From: Opitutaceae bacterium
GTDB lineage: Bacteria > Verrucomicrobiota > Verrucomicrobiia > Opitutales > Opitutaceae
DNA: 39,552 nt
Assembly: GCA_026125215.1 (NCBI GenBank)
Contig: JAHCLN010000015.1
Location: forward strand, 1 to 39,552
Direction of reading: 5' to 3'
The position numbers were made by a program, and so were the translations under genes. The notes beneath the pieces were generated by a model. That model saw nothing but the letters and a program-made list of their open reading frames with translations. It did not search any database and was not told the DNA's origin. This document shows positions 35,565-39,552 of this stretch, one piece after another; within the stretch, counting starts at the first letter, position 1, and the number at the start of each line of letters is the position of its first letter.

Positions 35565-36719
35565 ATGAGTTTTGATTTCGAAAACGTCCCCGAGCGCCGC
35601 GGCACCGACTCCCAAAAATGGCAGAAATACGCCGGTCGCGACGTGCTGCCGATGTGGGTGGCCGACATGGATTTTCCCGCGGCCCCGGCCATCGTGGCGG
35701 CGCTGCACGCCCGCGTGGACCACGGCATCTTCGGCTACGCCCGGCCGGTGCCCTCCACCGTCGGCGCGATCGTCGAAGCGATGGCCGCACGCTACGGCTG
35801 GAACATCGAGCCGGACTGGATCGTGTGGCTGCCCGGCCTGGTGGTCGGGCTCAATGTCACCGCCCAGGCCTTCGCCGCGCCCGGCGAGGAAGTGCTCACG
35901 CTGGCGCCGGTTTATCCGCCGTTCATGTCCGCGCCCAAAAACAGCGCACGGGTTTCCACCACGGTGGACTTTGTCCTCCGGGACGGGCGCTGGACCATCG
36001 ACTGGGAGGCGCTGGAGCGCGCCGTCACGCCGCGGACGAAGCTGTTTTATCTCTGCAATCCGCACAACCCGCTCGCCCGCGTGTGGCGGCGCGACGAGCT
36101 CGTGCGGCTCGGCGAATTCTGCGTGCGGCACAACCTCGTGCTGTGCAGCGATGAAATTCATTGCGACCTCATCCTCGACCCGGCGCTGCCGCACATCCCG
36201 ACTGCGGTGCTGGGCGAAGCCATCGCACGCCGCACCGTCACCCTCATGGCGCCGAGCAAGACCTACAATGTCCCCGGCCTCGGCACCTCCTTTGCCCTTA
36301 TTCCCGACCGGGAACTCCGCGCGCGGTTTGTCCGGGCCACCGCCGGCATCGTCGCCGAGGTGACGGCGCTCGGCTTCACCGCCTGCGAAGCGGCCTACCG
36401 CGACGGTGAACCCTGGCGGCAGGCCCTCCTCGCCCACCTGCGCGGCAACCGCGATTTTCTGGCGGACTTCGTGCAGCGCGAACTGCCCGGCGTCACCATC
36501 GAGGCCCCGATCGAGGCCACCTACCTCGGCTGGCTCAATGTCGCGGCGTTGAACCTGCCCGACCCCGTCGCGCACTTTGAAACGCACGGCGTGGGCCTGA
36601 GCGACGGCGCTTTCTTCGGCTCGCCCAAGGGCAAACACGTGCGCATCAACTTCGGCTGCCCCCGCGCCACCCTCGCCGAGGCGCTGCGGCGGATGAAAAC
36701 CGCGGTGGCGTCCCGCTGA
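35565..36719 (+). CDS. patB: PatB/MalY-type aminotransferase-fold C-S lyase
   Basis: This 384-residue PLP enzyme of fold type I has N-terminal family residues in MSFDFENVPERRGTDSQKW and LPMWVADMDFP, the PatB/MalY signature. The PLP lysine is Lys232 in MAPSKTYNVPGL, with NPHNP and SDEIHCDLIL as cofactor-binding segments. Such enzymes cleave cystathionine or cysteine conjugates to homocysteine or thiols, pyruvate and ammonia. A sulfur-amino-acid role fits with cysK elsewhere in the window. The ATG at 35565 matches the family N-terminus. The DUF1648 gene follows 20 bp downstream. Confidence 0.92.
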   Translation: MSFDFENVPERRGTDSQKWQKYAGRDVLPMWVADMDFPAAPAIVAALHARVDHGIFGYARPVPSTVGAIVEAMAARYGWNIEPDWIVWLPGLVVGLNVTAQAFAAPGEEVLTLAPVYPPFMSAPKNSARVSTTVDFVLRDGRWTIDWEALERAVTPRTKLFYLCNPHNPLARVWRRDELVRLGEFCVRHNLVLCSDEIHCDLILDPALPHIPTAVLGEAIARRTVTLMAPSKTYNVPGLGTSFALIPDRELRARFVRATAGIVAEVTALGFTACEAAYRDGEPWRQALLAHLRGNRDFLADFVQRELPGVTIEAPIEATYLGWLNVAALNLPDPVAHFETHGVGLSDGAFFGSPKGKHVRINFGCPRATLAEALRRMKTAVASR

Positions 36720-36739
36720 GTTTTTGCCATTGTGGGATC

Positions 36740-37258
36740 ATGTCACGCGCCCTGCTGCTGCTTTTGCTGTTAACGCTGGGGCTGGCGCTCGTGCAGGCAG
36801 CCCGCCATCATGCCACCCTGCCGGAACAGGTCGCCACGCACTTTGATGTTCGCGGCCAGCCCGACGACTGGATGAGCCGCGACGCCCACGCGGCGTTCCA
36901 GGCTGGCCTGGCGGTCTTCATCGCCGCGGTGTTCGCGGGGCTGGGCCACTTCATCGACCGGCTCCCGGCGCGTTTTATCAATGTGCCGCATCGCGACTAC
37001 TGGTTCGCCCCGGAACGCCGCGCCGCGGCCCTGCAGGCGGTCGCCGCCCTGCTCCATGCCATCGGCTGCGCCACCCTCGCGTTCTTCATGTTCGTGTTTC
37101 ACCACGTCCATCGGGCCAACCTTTCGGGCGGCCGGCTGGAGATCGAACTCATGCCGCTGATCATCGGGCAGTTCCTCTTCATCATCGGCGTGGTTATCGT
37201 CTTCATGTTCCGCTTCCGGCGCCCACCCGGCCGCCCGGTCCCACGCCACCGGGCCTGA
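36740..37258 (+). CDS. DUF1648-domain membrane protein
   Basis: This 172-residue protein has four likely membrane helices (MSRALLLLLLLTLGLALVQ, FQAGLAVFIAAVFAGLGHFI, ALLHAIGCATLAFFMFVF, IIGQFLFIIGVVIVFMF). The segment LPEQVATHFDVRGQPDDWMS after helix 1 is the DUF1648 motif, also found in SdpI-type immunity proteins. Its specific function is unknown; there is no toxin gene beside it. It is followed 33 bp later by the palindrome of the second XRE unit. Confidence 0.8.
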   Translation: MSRALLLLLLLTLGLALVQAARHHATLPEQVATHFDVRGQPDDWMSRDAHAAFQAGLAVFIAAVFAGLGHFIDRLPARFINVPHRDYWFAPERRAAALQAVAALLHAIGCATLAFFMFVFHHVHRANLSGGRLEIELMPLIIGQFLFIIGVVIVFMFRFRRPPGRPVPRHRA

Positions 37259-37291
37259 GAAATACCCCGCCTCACAACTCCGTTTCCCGCT

Positions 37292-37322
37292 CGAAAGTGT
37301 AACCCAATGGGTTACACTTTCG
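37292..37322. repeat. Palindrome B1 (left flank of XRE unit 2)
   Basis: The 14-bp perfect arms CGAAAGTGTAACCC (37292-37305) and GGGTTACACTTTCG (37309-37322) flank AAT. The right arm contains an ATG (37307) that reads MGYTFA into the XRE frame, so the site overlaps the gene's possible start; the next in-frame ATG is 37325. Confidence 0.95.
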
Positions 37323-37324
37323 CC

Positions 37325-37681
37325 ATGATACCGATTCATCCCCGTCTCAAGCTGTGGCTGGATTTGGGTGATGCGCTCGCCGTGGCCGCAGAAACCGGCG
37401 CCCGGCGGGTGCACCATGCCCTGCATCGGCGGTCCCAGGCGGTGGGGCGAACCCGCCGGCCCGGATCGGCCACCCCCATGTGGAACGTCTGCACCACGCT
37501 GCTCCGGCAGGAACTCCAGATCTATGGCAGCAAGGCGCGCTTGGCGCGTTACCTCGGCGTGCCCCGTCAGCGCATCAATGACTTCCTGACCGGACGCCGC
37601 CGGCTGCCGGATGCCGAACTGACCCTGCGGCTGCTGCACTGGCTGGCGGAAAGCCGCGCCGGTCGGAACCCCGCGCTCTAG
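37325..37681 (+). CDS. Small XRE-type helix-turn-helix protein, unit 2
   Basis: This 118-residue protein is homologous to the one at 19970-20323 over full length. It has the same plan: a diverged N-terminus, an RPG-x-x-TP-x-WN linker and a helix-turn-helix, KARLARYLGVPRQRINDFL, then GRRRLPDAELTLRLLHWL. The putative recognition helix differs from its relative at few places (RQRIND against RQRIHD). ATG 37325 is chosen because it matches the length of the relative; ATG 37307, inside palindrome B1, would add MGYTFA. No ribosome-binding site fits either. It probably binds its own palindromes and autoregulates; any role in moving the unit is speculative. Confidence 0.82.
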   Translation: MIPIHPRLKLWLDLGDALAVAAETGARRVHHALHRRSQAVGRTRRPGSATPMWNVCTTLLRQELQIYGSKARLARYLGVPRQRINDFLTGRRRLPDAELTLRLLHWLAESRAGRNPAL

Positions 37682-37713
37682 CAAAAGTGTAACCCAATGG
37701 GTTACACTTTTGC
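37681..37713. repeat. Palindrome B2 (right flank of XRE unit 2)
   Basis: The 15-bp perfect arms GCAAAAGTGTAACCC (37681-37695) and GGGTTACACTTTTGC (37699-37713) flank AAT. This is the longest perfect palindrome in the window. It starts on the last base of the XRE stop codon and ends 46 bp before the dus ATG, so binding or hairpin formation here could affect dus expression. Confidence 0.95.
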
Positions 37714-37759
37714 GGGATTGTCGCGGGTGGCGCAGAAGCCATGCTGCCCGGTCTGGCAC

Positions 37760-38869
37760 ATGCGCATCGGCCCGCACAAGCTCCCGACCAACCTCTTCCT
37801 CTCGCCGCTGGCGGGTTACACCAACCTGCCCTTCCGCGTCACCCTGCGCGAGCTCGGCGGCCTCGGCTGGGCCACCACCGACCTCGTCAACGCCCGCTCC
37901 CTGCTCGAACGCAACCGCACCGCGCTCAAGCTCGTCGAATCCTCGCCGGAGGACCGGCCGCTGGCCATCCAGCTCTTCGGCAGCGTGCCGGAGGAGATGC
38001 GCGACGCCGCCGTCCTGTGCCAGGAAATGGGCGCCCAGTCCGTGGACATCAACATGGGCTGCCCCGTGAAGAAGGTCGTGAAAATCGGCGGCGGCTCGGC
38101 GATGATGACCGAGCTCGACAAAACCGCCGCCCTCGTCCGCGGTATGATCGCCGCCGTGAAAATCCCCGTCACCGCCAAGATGCGGCTCGGCTGGGATGAA
38201 GACAATCTCACGGCGCCCGACCTTGCCCGCGTGCTGGAGGATGTCGGCGTCGCCGCCATCTTCGTCCACGGCCGCACGCGCGCACAAGGGTTCGCCGGCA
38301 CGGTCAACCTCGCCGGCATCCGTGCCGTCGTGCAGGCGGTGAAGTCCATCCCCGTCATCGGCAACGGCGACATCACCACCCCCGAAGCCGCAAAGCACAT
38401 GCTCGACGAGACCGGCTGCGCCGGCGTGAGCATCGGCCGCGGCGCGTTCTACGATCCGTGGATTTTCCGCCGCACCGCCCACTACCTGGCCACCGGCGAA
38501 CTGCTGCCGGAGCCGGACTTCGCCGAGCGCGTGCGGGTGATGCGGCGGCACTTCGGGCGCTACTGTGAGTTTTACGGGGAGGAGCACGGCGCACGGCTCT
38601 TCCGCAAGGTCGCCCCGTGGTATGCCCGGCGCTTCGGACCGGCCAAGCCCTTCAAGCAACGCATCATCACGATCCGGTCGCAGGCCGACTTCGAGGCCGC
38701 GCTGGCCGAATACATGGTCTGGCGGGCGCAGTTCTGCGATGAACGCGGCGAACTGCTGCCGCGCTTCGCGCTGGAGCCGATGGTCGCCTCGTTCATGCGC
38801 ACCGACGAACCCGCCGGGCTCAACCGCGCCGCCATCCCCGTGCCCAAGGGGCCGGTGGACGTTTGGTGA
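37760..38869 (+). CDS. dusB: tRNA-dihydrouridine synthase
   Basis: This 369-residue flavoenzyme reduces uridines in the tRNA D-loop. The N-terminal LSPLAGYTNLPFR is the FMN-binding start of the TIM barrel. The catalytic cysteine is Cys101 in DINMGCPVKKVVK, at the position usual for DusB. Later landmarks are KMRLGWD, FVHGRTRAQGF (FMN phosphate and tRNA side), IPVIGNGDI and GVSIGRGAF. The ATG at 37760 fits the family start. An in-frame ATG at 37697 lies within palindrome B2 and would add 21 residues without resemblance. The exact Dus subtype is by length and motif only. MarC follows 22 bp later, so co-transcription is likely. Confidence 0.9.
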   Translation: MRIGPHKLPTNLFLSPLAGYTNLPFRVTLRELGGLGWATTDLVNARSLLERNRTALKLVESSPEDRPLAIQLFGSVPEEMRDAAVLCQEMGAQSVDINMGCPVKKVVKIGGGSAMMTELDKTAALVRGMIAAVKIPVTAKMRLGWDEDNLTAPDLARVLEDVGVAAIFVHGRTRAQGFAGTVNLAGIRAVVQAVKSIPVIGNGDITTPEAAKHMLDETGCAGVSIGRGAFYDPWIFRRTAHYLATGELLPEPDFAERVRVMRRHFGRYCEFYGEEHGARLFRKVAPWYARRFGPAKPFKQRIITIRSQADFEAALAEYMVWRAQFCDERGELLPRFALEPMVASFMRTDEPAGLNRAAIPVPKGPVDVW

Positions 38870-38891
38870 ACAATCTGTTTCATCCTCCGCC

Positions 38892-39552
38892 ATGAACCCC
38901 GCGAGCCACTTTTGGGAACTCATCCTTGGCACCGTCATCGCGCTGCTGCCGCTGATCAACCCGCTGGCCGCCGCGCCCACTTTTCTCGCCATCACCGAAG
39001 GCGACACGCCGGAGCGGCGCAACCAGCAGCTGCGCATGGCCTGCATCTACATGGTGGCCATCCTCGTGAGCTTTCTCGTGGGCGGCACCTTCATCATGAG
39101 CTTCTTCGGCATCTCCATCCCGGGCCTCCGCATCGCGGGCGGACTGCTGGTGGCCGGCATCGGCTCCGGCATGTTGCTGGCGCCGCCGCGCGATCCCGCG
39201 CAGAGCAACCGCGAGACCGAGGCCGCGCGCGCCAAGCGCGACATCGCCTTTTCCCCGCTGGCCATGCCGATGCTCAGCGGCCCGGGCGCCATCGCGGTCA
39301 CGCTGGGCTTCACCTCGCTGGCACAGGACTGGCTCGACTACATCGCCATCATCCTCGGCATCCTGATCGTGGCGGCGATCATCTACTCCACCCTGCGCGT
39401 CTCCGGCAAAATCGTCAAAGTGATCGGGCTCACCGGCATGAACGCCCTCACCAAGGTCATGGGCTTCCTCATCCTGTGCATCGGCATCCAGTTTGTCGTG
39501 AACGGCGTGCTCGGGATCATCACCGACCCCGCGCTGTTGCGCGGCATCCGCG
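38892..39552 (+). CDS. MarC-family membrane protein (3' end beyond window)
   Basis: The frame is open from ATG 38892 to the window edge, giving 220 residues. It shows the MarC/NAAT pattern: ALLPLINPLAAAPTFLAIT near the start, SFFGISIPGLRIAGGLLVAG in the middle and AMPMLSGPGAIAVTLGFTSL in the second half. The visible C-terminal region (GMNALTKVMGFLILCIGIQF) is close to the family end, so only a few residues are probably missing. MarC proteins have about six membrane helices and an uncertain role; the name derives from proximity to marRAB in E. coli, not from a shown resistance function. Confidence 0.9.
   Translation, partial: MNPASHFWELILGTVIALLPLINPLAAAPTFLAITEGDTPERRNQQLRMACIYMVAILVSFLVGGTFIMSFFGISIPGLRIAGGLLVAGIGSGMLLAPPRDPAQSNRETEAARAKRDIAFSPLAMPMLSGPGAIAVTLGFTSLAQDWLDYIAIILGILIVAAIIYSTLRVSGKIVKVIGLTGMNALTKVMGFLILCIGIQFVVNGVLGIITDPALLRGIR

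Larger units (their letters stand above)
37292..37713 (+). other. Palindrome-bracketed XRE unit 2 (candidate mobile or self-regulating element)
   Basis: This 422-bp unit consists of palindrome B1, one small XRE gene and palindrome B2, with no spare sequence: two bases separate B1 from ATG 37325, and the stop codon's last base is the first base of B2. Unlike unit 1, the asymmetric centres (AAT in both) place the two copies in direct orientation. Outside the arms, TCCCGC (37284-37289) and GCGGGA (from 37712) form an imperfect outward extension. It lies between the DUF1648 and dus genes. Confidence 0.6.

Noticed and set aside
37697-37759. ATG in palindrome B2 as the dus start
   Set aside because: The added 21 residues do not resemble the Dus family and the codon arises from the palindrome; ATG 37760 fits.

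Overview
The window is about 39.5 kb of high-GC bacterial chromosome. Gene content suggests a verrucomicrobial lineage close to Opitutaceae: a stand-alone SWIB-domain protein, a large TonB-dependent receptor with a short plug of that style, type IV pilus genes in a PilMNO order, and frequent starts without a clear Shine-Dalgarno. The lineage is an inference from gene content; no rRNA is present. No tRNA, rRNA or CRISPR array was seen.

Layout. Positions 1-1901 hold a divergent aromatic amino-acid catabolism pair: a truncated fumarylacetoacetate hydrolase-family gene (-) and phenylalanine 4-hydroxylase (+). Positions 1959-8133 are a tightly overlapping type IV pilus block: three prepilin-like minor pilins, the third carrying an inserted array of chitin-binding-type modules, then PilM-, PilN-, PilO- and PilP-like genes with no secretin next to them. 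A TonB-dependent receptor with a strong terminator follows (8434-11411), then cysteine synthase. Positions 12474-18905 form a periplasmic thiol-redox neighbourhood: a DsbD-like electron transporter, a LuxR-type regulator and a five-domain thioredoxin-like protein in which intact and cysteine-less modules alternate.

Positions 19066-22510 are the most dynamic part. Two convergent EamA-family transporter genes face each other across a roughly 440-bp unit made of one small XRE-type gene bracketed by two copies of a palindrome. One transporter is split by a 1,194-bp IS110-family element. The ends of this element, its CT core and a probable bridge RNA guide can be read directly against the interrupted gene.

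Positions 22646-35324 hold housekeeping and stress functions: a two-domain PPK2, a hybrid sensor kinase, the SWIB protein, a two-gene ABC exporter with one degenerate ATP site, an MscS channel, a TerC-family protein, a DCC-family protein with a membrane neighbour, and two Hsp20 chaperones. Positions 35565-39552 hold a PatB-type C-S lyase, a DUF1648 protein, a second palindrome-bracketed XRE unit, a tRNA-dihydrouridine synthase and a truncated MarC-family gene.

The strongest candidate for an undescribed system is the pair of palindrome-bracketed XRE units at 19918-20357 and 37292-37713. Their proteins are homologous over full length. Each unit has its own palindrome on both sides, and the two palindrome families share the core ACCCAATRGGT while differing at symmetric arm positions. 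This looks like a protein and its DNA site diverging together, either as a self-regulating unit or as a minimal mobile or selfish element. The other notable items are the pilin with chitin-binding modules, the IS110 bridge RNA to target match, and the alternating five-thioredoxin protein.
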